Source: Bradyrhizobium sp. Y36
GTDB lineage: Bacteria; Pseudomonadota; Alphaproteobacteria; Rhizobiales; Xanthobacteraceae
Assembly: GCF_002531575.1 (NCBI RefSeq)
Contig: NZ_NWTI01000022.1
Location: forward strand, 1-64,000
Direction: 5' to 3'
DNA length: 64,000 nt
The translations under genes and the position numbers were made by a program. The notes beneath the pieces are model-generated. The model searched no databases. It was not told the DNA's origin and saw only the letters and a program-made list of their open reading frames with translations. Positions 16,726 to 25,091 of the stretch are shown here, piece after piece (within the stretch, counting starts at the first letter, position 1; each line of letters starts with the position of its first letter).

Positions 16726-16920
16726 GTGAAAAGTGTAATGGCGCTGGCGTGCGTCGCGGTGATTTGCAGCGGCTGCGTGGGAAACGAGGACAGCGGGGTG
16801 CGGGCGGCCCGCATGGAGCAGCAGGATGATGCCTCCTGCCGCCAACTCTCCGCTGGAAAGGGTGCTCAGGCGTACCAGCAATGCCGTGAAAATCTGATGA
16901 GCTACCGACACAGGCACTGA
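16726..16920 (+). CDS. Small lipoprotein-like protein
   Basis: I chose the GTG at 16726, which follows a GGGGGT purine run; an in-frame upstream ATG at 16672 adds residues that do not look coding. The 64-residue product begins VKSVMALACVAVICSGC, a short signal with a cysteine at about residue 17 in a weak lipobox (CSGC), followed by a polar segment with two more cysteines (DDASCRQL, YQQCRENL). It would be a small envelope lipoprotein or periplasmic protein of unknown function. It lies just beyond the decayed element next to tRNA-Leu. Confidence 0.55.
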   Translation: MKSVMALACVAVICSGCVGNEDSGVRAARMEQQDDASCRQLSAGKGAQAYQQCRENLMSYRHRH

Positions 16921-17028
16921 TCGAGGACCAGCAGAGGCGCGCCAGGCTGCATGCGGCCGCTGACGGGCTAGCAGCAGCTGGGCGAGCGATGCAGAGCATC
17001 GATAATCCCCCACAGCAGGTGAACATGA

Positions 17029-17391
17029 ATGTCACGTGCGTCGGATGTCGTTAGCCCAGCAGACGGGAAAGCCTCGGTGAGACCGATACCAACCATACTT
17101 CTGGTGCTTGCTCTGTGCGCGGTGGGCTATGCCTTCTTTGGGCCCAGCTCGGGGTTCTCCGATGCTGACATCGAGCAGATCAAAGCTGAGATCAAGAAGC
17201 ACTACGAGACCAACGATGCCCTCGACGTAGAAGTCACCGAGGTGGCTCTGGTCCGCGAGAGCAAGCGAAAACTGGTCGGCTATGCGAAGATCAAGTTCAA
17301 GAAGATCGGCATTATCCCGGCGCTGACGAAAGCTTGCTCGGCAACCATGTCTGAGGGCAGTGATCGGCAGTACATCTACCAATGCGAATGA
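17029..17391 (+). CDS. Membrane-anchored hypothetical protein
   Basis: The 120-residue protein has one hydrophobic segment (IPTILLVLALCAVGYAFFG, about 20-38) followed by a soluble domain of about 80 residues. The soluble part contains DADIEQIKAEIKKHYE and the alternating VEVTEVALV segment, ending with two cysteines. The layout suggests an inner-membrane anchor with a periplasmic alpha/beta domain, of the kind seen in small DUF4333-like proteins, but I cannot assign a family. The ATG at 17029 has AGGTG a few bases upstream. It follows the lipoprotein-like gene by 108 bp and may belong to the same accessory patch. Confidence 0.65.
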   Translation: MSRASDVVSPADGKASVRPIPTILLVLALCAVGYAFFGPSSGFSDADIEQIKAEIKKHYETNDALDVEVTEVALVRESKRKLVGYAKIKFKKIGIIPALTKACSATMSEGSDRQYIYQCE

Positions 17392-17530
17392 GCCGGGTCC
17401 GGCTCTGCTCGTGCAAGACCCCCCAAGGGGGGAAGCCCAGCTTCGCCCGATCCTTTCCGGGGCAACATTTTTTCTGGATACCAAGTAATTCCAGATAGAT
17501 GAGCCCTATCAAATTGTTGCGGCGGTCCGC

Positions 17531-18721
17531 CTAGACCGGCATCTCGAAGGAGAATGTCGTTTCGCTCGGCGTCGACGCCGCACTCAATTTGCCGCCATGG
17601 GCCTGGGCGATCTGCGATGCGATGTAGAGACCGAGGCCGAGGCCCTGCTGGCTCGGCCGGTCGCCGCGCGTGTATGGCTTGAAGAGATTCGCCAGCGCCT
17701 TTTCGGATATCGGCGGCCCTTCGTTGGAGACCGTCAGATCGAACGTTCCGTCCAAGGTCTTCGCGGCGACCTGGATCGGCCTTCCCTGGTCACCATACGC
17801 GACCGCGTTCCCGAGCAGGTTCGAGAACAGCTGCCCCATCTTGCCGCGATCGCAGTCGATGGGCTCGACGATCCGGATCGATGAATTGATCCTCACGTTT
17901 GGCCAGGCTGTCCTGAACTCGGCGATGATCTGCTCCAGCACCGGCGTCAACGGCTGCTTCGCGTCCCGCTTGATCGTCAGGCCTCCACCGAGGCGGCCTC
18001 GCGCGAAGTCCATGACGTTCTCGACGATGCCGGCCATGCGATGAACGGCGTTCTGGACGCCGAGCGCGATTTCGGGTGCGCGCCCGGTATCGAGATTCTT
18101 CAGCAGGATGCGCATTCCCGCATCGACGGCGGCCAGCGGGTTGCGCAGATCGTGTCCCAAGACGCCGATGAACTGTTCGCGAAGCTCGGCTGTCTTGCGT
18201 TCGTCGACAAGGTCGGCCTGGCTGGCGTGAAGATCGGTCTGGCTTCGCTCCAGACGCTGATTGAGTTCGAGCTGCGCGGCGATCAGCTCCGCCAGCAGCT
18301 GAAACGTGGTGAGTATTTCAGGCTTGCGAAGTTGCCGGGGCGTCGGGTCGATGGCGCACAGCGTTCCCCAGACAGACCCGTCGATCAGGATGATGGGAGC
18401 GGAGATGTAGCTGCGAAATCCATATATCGCCGGGGTCGGGTGATCGCGAAAGGCGCCGTCGGTCTGCACGTCGTCGATGACGACCGTGTTGCCGTGCTGC
18501 CGGATCTCGTTGCAGATGGTGGTCTCGACACGCAGCTCTCCGCCCGGCTCAAGGCCGAAGGCAATGCTGTCCCGAACGGCGCAGCAAACCCATTGATCCG
18601 ACGTCACGCGAGCGATGGCAACGAAGCCCATGCCAGTGATGCGTGCCGCCAGATCCAGGATTTTGGGAACTGCCCCAATCTGCTGGACGGCATCCACGTC
18701 AGCCTTGATGTCAATTGCCAT
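17531..18721 (-). CDS. GAF-domain sensor histidine kinase
   Basis: From the ATG at 18721 the product has 396 residues and no membrane segment. A GAF domain fills about 10-155, a short coiled coil (LNQRLERSQTDLHASQADL) follows, then a HisKA domain with the H-box GHDLRNPL (phospho-acceptor His190) and a HATPase_c domain with N-box NLLGNAVAYG and G-boxes GLGLGLYI. It would sense a cytoplasmic signal, bound directly or as a redox state, and phosphorylate a response regulator. The single-domain regulator divergent from it across about 100 bp is the obvious partner. The signal is unknown; no chromophore cysteine position could be judged. Confidence 0.9.
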   Translation of the reverse strand: MAIDIKADVDAVQQIGAVPKILDLAARITGMGFVAIARVTSDQWVCCAVRDSIAFGLEPGGELRVETTICNEIRQHGNTVVIDDVQTDGAFRDHPTPAIYGFRSYISAPIILIDGSVWGTLCAIDPTPRQLRKPEILTTFQLLAELIAAQLELNQRLERSQTDLHASQADLVDERKTAELREQFIGVLGHDLRNPLAAVDAGMRILLKNLDTGRAPEIALGVQNAVHRMAGIVENVMDFARGRLGGGLTIKRDAKQPLTPVLEQIIAEFRTAWPNVRINSSIRIVEPIDCDRGKMGQLFSNLLGNAVAYGDQGRPIQVAAKTLDGTFDLTVSNEGPPISEKALANLFKPYTRGDRPSQQGLGLGLYIASQIAQAHGGKLSAASTPSETTFSFEMPV

Positions 18722-18823
18722 GGTCAACCCTGAGCCCTGTTCCGACCAACACTGATCGTCGCAAGATGTTCGGCGGAACGAAGCGGCTATTCAAAACTTG
18801 TGCTCGGTTATGCTGGAGCATAT

Positions 18824-19207
18824 GTGTCCAATCTCAGTAAGCATAGGGACGTGATTCTGATCGTCGAAGACGACTTCCTCATCCGCATGAACGCAACTGA
18901 CATGGTGCGGCAGATGGGCTTAGACGTCCTGGAAGCTGCTGACGCGGACGAGGCCGTCAAGCTCCTGGAGTCCGTGCCTGAAATCACCGTCGTCTTCACC
19001 GATATTCAGATGCCGGGATCGATGGACGGTCTTCGGCTTGCCGAGGTGATCAGACACCGGTGGCCACCCGTGCTGCTTCTGATTACGTCCGGGCAGCTCA
19101 GCCCAGCCGCCGATGACATCCCGCCCGGAGCGCGGTTCATCGCCAAGCCGTATTTCTCTGCCCAGCTTCACGATCAGCTTGAAATGCTGGCCGGTGGGCG
19201 TGCGTAG
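18824..19207 (+). CDS. Single-domain response regulator
   Basis: I chose the GTG at 18824, which has GGAG 5 nt upstream, giving 127 residues. It is a bare receiver domain: acidic pocket EDD (15-17), phospho-acceptor Asp60 in FTDIQMPG, conserved Ser89 in ITSGQ and Lys108 in AKPY. No output domain follows, so it must act through protein contacts or as a phosphate sink. It is divergent from the GAF kinase and is likely its target. A longer frame from the GTG at 18800 is possible but less well supported. Confidence 0.88.
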   Translation: MSNLSKHRDVILIVEDDFLIRMNATDMVRQMGLDVLEAADADEAVKLLESVPEITVVFTDIQMPGSMDGLRLAEVIRHRWPPVLLLITSGQLSPAADDIPPGARFIAKPYFSAQLHDQLEMLAGGRA

Positions 19208-19246
19208 CGGCGGTGTCTCCGTCGCGCCGAACCGGACGCTCGCGCT

Positions 19247-20518
19247 TCACACCACGCTCTTTCCCGCCCGGTTCGCCACCTCTTTCTGCACGAAATACAT
19301 CGCGACCAGCGTGACGAGCGTCGTCGTGACCACGACGTAGCCGATCCGCTCGAAATGGAGCAGCGAACCGTCCGGTCCCTGCGCGACGATCGCGGCCGCC
19401 AGCACCGAGCCGAGCCCGCCGGAGAGCTGCTGCAGCGAGGCGCTGACCGCGCTGAACGAGCCGCGCTGGCTGGGGTCGGGGATCGCCGATATCAGCGCCT
19501 GCGACGGGATCATGCGCGAGAAGATGCCGACGAACATCAGCACGTTGACGGTGATCGCGGTCGCCAGCGTGACGTGGCCGAGATGGGTGTAGATCAGCAC
19601 CATGATCACGGTCATCACGCAGCCGAACACGAAGGTCGGGTATTTGCCGAAGGCGTCGCTGGCCCGGCCGACCAGGGGCCCCGTGACGATGCTGAACAGG
19701 CCGGAGACGAGATAGATCGTCGGCAGATGCGCCATGTCGATGCCGAGATTGTTCACGGTGAAGGCGCTGGAGAACGGCATCAGCATGTATCCGCCCGTCG
19801 CCAGCAGCGTCGTGACGGCGAACGCCAGGGTGTAGCGCGGCTGTGCGACGGTCGCGATCAGATGGTGGAACGGGTTTCCGTCCTGCTTCAGCTTCAGATG
19901 CGCGTCGACCGGCTCCATGGCGAAGGCGATGACGGCGATCGCGACGATCGACACGATGACGATGGCGATGAAGCAGACGTGCCAGCTCCAGTGATTGGCG
20001 AGAAACAGGCCTGCGGGAATGCCGAGCACCTGGCTTGCGGCGAACGAGGTCTGGATGAATCCCATCACGCGGCCGCGCATGGTGAGCGGGAACAGATCGG
20101 TGATGATGGCGAGCACGATCGAGCCGATCACGCCGCCAAACAACCCGGTCACGATCCGGCCCATCAGCAGCACGTGATAGTTCGGCGCGACCGCGCAGAG
20201 CATGGTGCCGAGCGTGAAGCCGACATAGAAGAACAGCAGGAGCCGCTTGCGGTCGAAGCGGTCGGCAAAGCCGGCGGCGAGGATGCCCGACAGTCCGGCG
20301 CTGAACGCATAGGCCGACACCGCGACGCCGAATTGCGTCGCCGTGATGTTGAGCGCGGGCATCAGGATGGCGCCGAGCGGCGACATGATGATGAAATCGA
20401 GGATGATCGTGAACTGCGTGAACGCGAGCAGCGCGATGAGGAGCATCTGGTAGCGCGAGAAGCCGCGCTGGCTTTCCCTTGGATCGTCGATCGGCGCGGC
20501 GAGCGTCTGTTCGGTCAT
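19247..20518 (-). CDS. MFS transporter
   Basis: The ATG at 20518 (MTEQTLAAPIDDPRES) gives 423 residues with about twelve predicted membrane segments, the major facilitator layout. The motif GILAAGFADRFDRKR between helices 2 and 3 is the MFS A-motif (G-x-x-x-D-R-x-G-R/K-type). It resembles the proton-driven DHA1 drug and sugar efflux group, but the substrate is not evident. The frame remains open upstream as far as 21124; that part lies antisense to the adhesin gene and is not coding. It ends 39 bp from the response-regulator gene, with which it converges. Confidence 0.87.
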   Translation of the reverse strand: MTEQTLAAPIDDPRESQRGFSRYQMLLIALLAFTQFTIILDFIIMSPLGAILMPALNITATQFGVAVSAYAFSAGLSGILAAGFADRFDRKRLLLFFYVGFTLGTMLCAVAPNYHVLLMGRIVTGLFGGVIGSIVLAIITDLFPLTMRGRVMGFIQTSFAASQVLGIPAGLFLANHWSWHVCFIAIVIVSIVAIAVIAFAMEPVDAHLKLKQDGNPFHHLIATVAQPRYTLAFAVTTLLATGGYMLMPFSSAFTVNNLGIDMAHLPTIYLVSGLFSIVTGPLVGRASDAFGKYPTFVFGCVMTVIMVLIYTHLGHVTLATAITVNVLMFVGIFSRMIPSQALISAIPDPSQRGSFSAVSASLQQLSGGLGSVLAAAIVAQGPDGSLLHFERIGYVVVTTTLVTLVAMYFVQKEVANRAGKSVV

Positions 20519-20915
20519 GATCACCTGATTCACGGTGAGGGGAGAGAAACTGGCAGATAGGGTGGGCCCGCATGAATTCCACGGGGCGCGCGCGGTTGGC
20601 TCGGCCGAATCGGGCAGTTCGGGCGCCGCTGTGGGTTCCATGCAACATCCGGGCCCTCCGCCGACGGTCCCCTCCTCGTGAAAAGGAGTGCGCTGACTGA
20701 GAAGCCGGCATCGGGCGGGCCCCCATGAATATGGGAGGACGATAGGCCGAGCAGGTTTTCGTGCATCGTGCGTCTTCCCAAAACCACGGGCCGCATGCTT
20801 TGAGAGTTGCCAAACGTCAATCGCGTTTGGCGGCGGCTTGGGGCTGGAAGTGACCGTCTTCATTCTTCCTCGTCTTGCCGGTTGCGGGTTTGGAAGATGG
20901 GGATGGGGACCTAAC
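20519..20915. other. Divergent intergenic region before the adhesin
   Basis: I see no gene in this 397-bp stretch between the MFS gene and the autotransporter. It contains an 8-bp inverted repeat, GCCAAACG at 20809-20816 with CGTTTGGC at 20824-20831, 85-107 bp before the adhesin ATG. It could be a regulator-binding site or an mRNA hairpin. Promoters for both divergent genes must lie here, but I could not identify them. Confidence 0.4.
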
Positions 20916-22478
20916 ATGACGATTTCACCGCGGGCGCCAGTCAGCGCTTTTCTGGCAACAGCGCTCATGGCCGTGATCGCGGCCTGCGCCGGCGTGCCGC
21001 AAGCCCGGGCCCAGTTCATCTGCGTGGATGGGGCCGCGTCCGAGCAAGGCGCCAGTGCGGCCGGCTCAGCGGGCAATTTTGCCTGTGGGCCCTCCGCCTC
21101 CGCTCCGGGTGCGGGCAGCAACAACTCCGCGATCGGGAGCGGCGCTTACGCTGACGGAAATGCCAGCAGCAATATTGCCGTCGGTTCCGCCAACGCCAGC
21201 GGCCACAGCAGCTCCAATATGGCGACCGGAAACAATGCCAACGCCAGCGGCAACAACAGCTTCAACAGCGCGACCGGAGCGGGAGCCATCGCCAGCGGTG
21301 ACACCAGCAAAAACATCGCGTCCGGTAACAACGCGCAAGCCAGCGGCGACAACAGCAACAATATCGCGACCGGCGCCGGAGCCAACGCCAGTGGCAACAA
21401 CAGCGGCAATCTTGCGTCCGGGCTGACTGCCCTCGCCAACGGAGATAACAGCAGGAACGTTGCGACAGGGCGCAGTTCCAATGCCTCCGGCAACAACAGC
21501 AGAAATGTTGCGAACGGGTTTCTCGCCAGGGCTTACGGCGACAACAGCTTCAACACCGCGACGGGGACCAACGCCAACGCCTACGGCAACGGCAGCGCTA
21601 ACATCGCGGCCGGCCCAAACTCCAACGCGACCGGCGACAACAGCTTCAATATCGCGACCGGCGTGAATACCAACGCGAGCGGGTCCGGAAGCAACAACGT
21701 CGCCACCGGCAACGCCGCCAACGCATTTGGCGCCAACAGCTCCAACGCGGCGGCCGGCTATCTGGCGAATGCCAGCGGCGCCAATTCGGCGAATATCGCG
21801 AACGGCACGCAATCCAATGCCAGTGGGACCGGCAGCTTCAACATTGCAGTCGGCACCGGCGCCAATGCGAGCGGAAACGGTGTCGCGAACACCGCGATGG
21901 GCAACGGCGCCAACGCCACCGGCGCGAATTCCTCGGCCTTCGGCAATGGCGCTTCGGCAACCTTCGCGAACGCCACCGCGATCGGCAATGGCGCTACCGC
22001 GACGCGCGCGAACCAGCAGGTGTTCGGCACCGCGAGCAATACCTACACGATGTCAGGCGTCGCCTCGGCCGCGAGCACGGCCGCGCAGTCCGGACCGGTG
22101 CAGCTCGTCACCACGGATGCCGCCGGCAATCTCGCGGCGACCTCGCTCAGCGCCCTCGGGTTTGCGAGCCCCGCGGATATCGCAGGCATCAACAGCCAGC
22201 TCGCCGGCATCAATGCCCGCCTCAACGAGATCGACGGCAGGACCGGCAAGGCCATCAACGGTGTCGCGATGGCCTTTGCGATGTCCGGCTCGCCCTGGCT
22301 GATGCCGTCCGAGAAGATCGCGATGAGCATGAACTGGGGCACCTTCCAGAACACCAATGCGCTGTCCATGAGCGCGGCGCTACGCGTCAGCGAGAATGTG
22401 CAGGCCAGCGGTGGCCTGACCTACGGCACCAATGGCGGCGGATTAGGGGGCCGCGTCGGGATGCGCGTCGGCTGGTGA
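20916..22478 (+). CDS. YadA-like trimeric autotransporter adhesin
   Basis: The ATG at 20916, behind GGGGA, gives 520 residues: a signal peptide (about 1-32, ending PQARAQ), a repeat head, a short neck and a C-terminal anchor. Head repeats span 74-328 as about sixteen units of 16 residues (pattern G-x-x-A-N-A-S-G-x-N-S-x-N-x-A-T), then three units of the classic 14-residue YadA type (329-370). A short coiled coil (IAGINSQLAGINARLNEID) leads into a beta-barrel anchor of about 75 residues ending VGMRVGW. Trimers would display the head outside the cell for adhesion. It is a compact protein without a long stalk. Confidence 0.9.
   Translation: MTISPRAPVSAFLATALMAVIAACAGVPQARAQFICVDGAASEQGASAAGSAGNFACGPSASAPGAGSNNSAIGSGAYADGNASSNIAVGSANASGHSSSNMATGNNANASGNNSFNSATGAGAIASGDTSKNIASGNNAQASGDNSNNIATGAGANASGNNSGNLASGLTALANGDNSRNVATGRSSNASGNNSRNVANGFLARAYGDNSFNTATGTNANAYGNGSANIAAGPNSNATGDNSFNIATGVNTNASGSGSNNVATGNAANAFGANSSNAAAGYLANASGANSANIANGTQSNASGTGSFNIAVGTGANASGNGVANTAMGNGANATGANSSAFGNGASATFANATAIGNGATATRANQQVFGTASNTYTMSGVASAASTAAQSGPVQLVTTDAAGNLAATSLSALGFASPADIAGINSQLAGINARLNEIDGRTGKAINGVAMAFAMSGSPWLMPSEKIAMSMNWGTFQNTNALSMSAALRVSENVQASGGLTYGTNGGGLGGRVGMRVGW
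21135..22025 (+). repeat. Coding tandem repeat: 48-bp units switching to 42-bp units
   Basis: Within the adhesin gene about sixteen imperfect units of 48 bp (one of 45 bp) run from 21135 to 21899, followed by three 42-bp units to 22025. Units share the codons for A-N-A-S-G and A-T but differ at many third positions, so they are old rather than freshly amplified. The sequence is translated throughout. Confidence 0.85.
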
Positions 22479-22711
22479 TGGCGGGCTTTGGCATTGCGAT
22501 GCACATGATCGCGCGCGCCGCGATGGCGCTGCCGATGCGCGGGAGCGACCGCACCTGAGCCCAACAGAAGACGCAAGCGCCGGCCGCGGTCCCCGCGCAG
22601 CCATCGCTGCCCGTCTCGCTGGAGCAGGCGCTGGATTTGATCCGCTCGACACTGCTCACGCTCAACGATGCCAACCGTGAGAGCGGGGAGGGATCCCTTC
22701 TATCGCCTTGA
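22478..22711 (+). pseudogene. Decayed gene after the adhesin
   Basis: An ATG that overlaps the adhesin stop (ATGG sharing the final A) opens a frame read as MAGFGIAMHMIARAAM and so on. It meets a TGA at 22556-22558, yet continues in the same frame for 50 codons as QKTQAPAAVPAQPSLPV, then SLEQALDLIRSTLLTLNDANR, to a stop at 22709-22711. I recall the LIRSTLLTLNDANR segment as the start of a conserved Bradyrhizobium protein of unknown function, which here would be broken by the internal stop and cut short. The recall is from memory, so confidence is moderate. Confidence 0.5.
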
Positions 22712-22876
22712 TAAAATAGAGTTCTTTCTAGATCCAGCGAGCATGGCCACCGCGGCTTTCGCGGCTCTCCGCGCGATTAAGCCGCCCTTAGCGAATGCCC
22801 CCTAGGCTCGCGGCCGTCCATGTCCCTGCTCCCCGGCCGGATGCCGGTCATTTGCGGCAAGTAAGAGCGTTTTCGG

Positions 22877-24199
22877 ATGGAGCGGCCTGCCCGGCACTAC
22901 GATTCTGGCGCAACGACCCCGTCGGCGGCTCCGGTGGCGGCGCGGACGCTTCTCGTCGATCTCGAAGGCGGCCTGCTGCGATCCGAGCTGCTGATGGAGG
23001 CGCTGTTCTCCAGCCCCGGCCGGATGCTGGCGCGCTTTGGCGCGGGCGGACGAGCGGGCATGGCGGCGCTCACCGACATCCTGGCGAAGGCTGAGCTCGA
23101 CTACGCCCATCTGCCCTACGATTCCGAGGTGCTGAACCAGGCGCTGGCGGCGCGGGCGCGGGGCGAGAAAATCTATCTCGTCGCCGGCCGCTTCGCGCAT
23201 CATGCCGCGGGCATCGCCGCGCATCTCGGCTTCGACGGCGTGGTTGCGCCGGCCGATCTGGCCGCGGGCGAGCTTCCCTTCGATCGCGCCTCCATCGCGC
23301 ACGTCAGTGCGCGCGCGAGCGGCCGTGCAAGCCTGAGGACCTGGGCGAAGGCGCTGCGCGTCTATCAATACGCCAAGAACACGCTGGTGTTCGTGCCTGT
23401 GATCACCGCGCATCAGCTGAACTTTGCCTCGCTCGGCTCCGCGCTGCTGGCGTTCCTGGCGTTCTCGGCCTGTGCGTCGGGCGCCTATCTGATGAACGAT
23501 CTGCTGGATCTCGCCGCCGACCGGCAGCATCCGACCAAGCGTCATCGCGCGCTCGCGGCCGGCGACTTGCCGATCTCCTCGGCGCTGTCGGCGATCCCCG
23601 CGCTATGGCTGTTCGCGGTCGCAGCCTCGCTACTCATCTCGCCGCTGTTCCTCGCCGTGCTCGGCGCCTATCTGGCCACCACGATCGCCTATTCGCTCGT
23701 GCTCAAGCGCAAGATGCTGGTCGACATCGTCACGCTCGCCGGCCTCTACACGCTGCGCATCGTCGCCGGCGCGGTCGGCGTCGGCGTGGTGCTGTCGGAA
23801 TGGCTGCTGATCTTCTCGCTGTTCGTGTTCACCTCACTGGCGCTGATCAAGCGCTTCAGCGAGCTCAGCATGCGCGAGAGCGCTGGCCTTTCGGATCCCT
23901 CCAACCGCGATTACAGGATCACCGACCTGCACGTCATCGGCGCGATGGCGGCGGCGAGCGCGATGAACGCGGTGACCGTGTTCTCGCTCTACGTCTCCTC
24001 GACCGCGGTGATGCCGCTGTACAGCCGGCCCTGGATGCTGTGGCTGCTCACCCCGCTGCTGCTGTACTGGTTCGGCCGCGCCCTGATGATGGCGCATCGC
24101 CGCGAGATGCCCGACGATCCGATTCTCTACGCCTTCCGCGACGGCCCGAGCCGCATCACGGTCGCGGCGATGATCTGCATCATGCTGGCGGCGATCTGA
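22877..24199 (+). CDS. HAD-UbiA fusion, prenyltransferase family (possible polyprenyl-phosphate phosphoribosyltransferase)
   Basis: This 440-residue protein combines an N-terminal HAD-like domain (about 20-150) with a UbiA-type integral membrane prenyltransferase (about 155-440, eight or nine membrane segments). The first Asp-rich motif is NDLLDLAADRQHPTKRHRALA. In the HAD part the nucleophile motif reads DLEGGLL rather than DLDGTLL, so phosphatase activity is doubtful. UbiA proteins of this subgroup include the synthase that makes decaprenyl-phosphate 5-phosphoribose, the substrate step before DprE1/DprE2. The gene lies 8 kb from that pair. Other acceptor substrates are possible. Confidence 0.8.
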   Translation: MERPARHYDSGATTPSAAPVAARTLLVDLEGGLLRSELLMEALFSSPGRMLARFGAGGRAGMAALTDILAKAELDYAHLPYDSEVLNQALAARARGEKIYLVAGRFAHHAAGIAAHLGFDGVVAPADLAAGELPFDRASIAHVSARASGRASLRTWAKALRVYQYAKNTLVFVPVITAHQLNFASLGSALLAFLAFSACASGAYLMNDLLDLAADRQHPTKRHRALAAGDLPISSALSAIPALWLFAVAASLLISPLFLAVLGAYLATTIAYSLVLKRKMLVDIVTLAGLYTLRIVAGAVGVGVVLSEWLLIFSLFVFTSLALIKRFSELSMRESAGLSDPSNRDYRITDLHVIGAMAAASAMNAVTVFSLYVSSTAVMPLYSRPWMLWLLTPLLLYWFGRALMMAHRREMPDDPILYAFRDGPSRITVAAMICIMLAAI

Positions 24200-24304
24200 C
24201 CGAACCCGTGCTTGCGCGGCCCGCCGGCAATGGCTACATCGCGGGCAATCCGAATTGGCTATTGTACCGACGTCACCGAATTCGACCCGAGGTTTTGAAG
24301 CGCC

Positions 24305-24919
24305 ATGACCGTACGCCTGCACCGCGGCGACCTGCCCGACCTGTCCCGCTACACCGGAGCGGTTGCAATCGACACCGAGACCATGGGGCTGAACCCGCAC
24401 CGCGACCGGCTCTGCGTGGTGCAGCTCTCGCCCGGCGACGGCAGCGCCGACGTGGTGCAGATTCCCAAGGGCCACACCGACGCGCCGAATCTGAAGGCGC
24501 TGCTGGCCAATCCCGCCATCACAAAAATCTTCCACTTCGCGCGGTTCGACGTCGCGGTGCTCTACCAGACCTTCGGCGTCATGACCGGGCCGATCTATTG
24601 CACCAAGATTGCCTCCCGCCTGACCCGCACCTACACCGACCGCCACGGCCTGAAGGACCTCGTGCGCGAGGTGCTCAATGTCGACCTGTCCAAGCAGCAG
24701 CAATCCAGCGACTGGGGTTCCGACAGCCTGACCGAGCCGCAGCTCGCCTATGCCGCATCCGACGTGCTGCATCTGCATGCCTTGCGCGAACGGTTGGATG
24801 CCATGCTGGTCCGGGAGGGCCGCACCGCGCTCGCAAAGGCCTGTTTCGACTTCCTGCCGACCCGTGCCCTGCTCGACCTCCAGGGCTGGGAGGAAGAGGA
24901 CATTTTCGCGCATTCCTGA
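24305..24919 (+). CDS. rnd: Ribonuclease D-type 3'-5' exonuclease
   Basis: The 204-residue protein is a DEDDy-type exonuclease domain alone: AIDTETMGL (Exo I), NPAITKIFHFARFDVAVL (Exo II) and LAYAASDVLHLHALRERL (Exo III, with the Tyr). The HRDC domains of the roughly 375-residue E. coli RNase D are absent, as is usual in this lineage. Its role would be 3' end trimming of tRNA and other stable RNAs. It stands 172 bp before lptC on the same strand. Confidence 0.88.
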   Translation: MTVRLHRGDLPDLSRYTGAVAIDTETMGLNPHRDRLCVVQLSPGDGSADVVQIPKGHTDAPNLKALLANPAITKIFHFARFDVAVLYQTFGVMTGPIYCTKIASRLTRTYTDRHGLKDLVREVLNVDLSKQQQSSDWGSDSLTEPQLAYAASDVLHLHALRERLDAMLVREGRTALAKACFDFLPTRALLDLQGWEEEDIFAHS

Positions 24920-25091
24920 GCGCTGACCTGCCGGTTAGACTTTGGCTGCGCCCCGTTTCGGACACTTTCGTGCGGCCTGTCGAAGCTCGATATGCCCAAG
25001 CCTGATATGCCAAGGCTGCAAATCGGGGCCGTGACGGGTACAATGGATTGCCCCTCGACCCGGCCCGGCGAGCGACACCTCAGGAGCTCAG

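Noticed and set aside
20519..21124. Extended N-terminus for the MFS transporter
   Set aside because: The frame is open to 21124, but the added residues cross an intergenic region and then run antisense to the adhesin. MFS similarity starts only after the ATG at 20518.
21135..22025. Regular 42-48 bp repeats considered as a CRISPR array or satellite
   Set aside because: There is no alternation of constant repeats and unique spacers; every unit is translated and matches adhesin head repeats.
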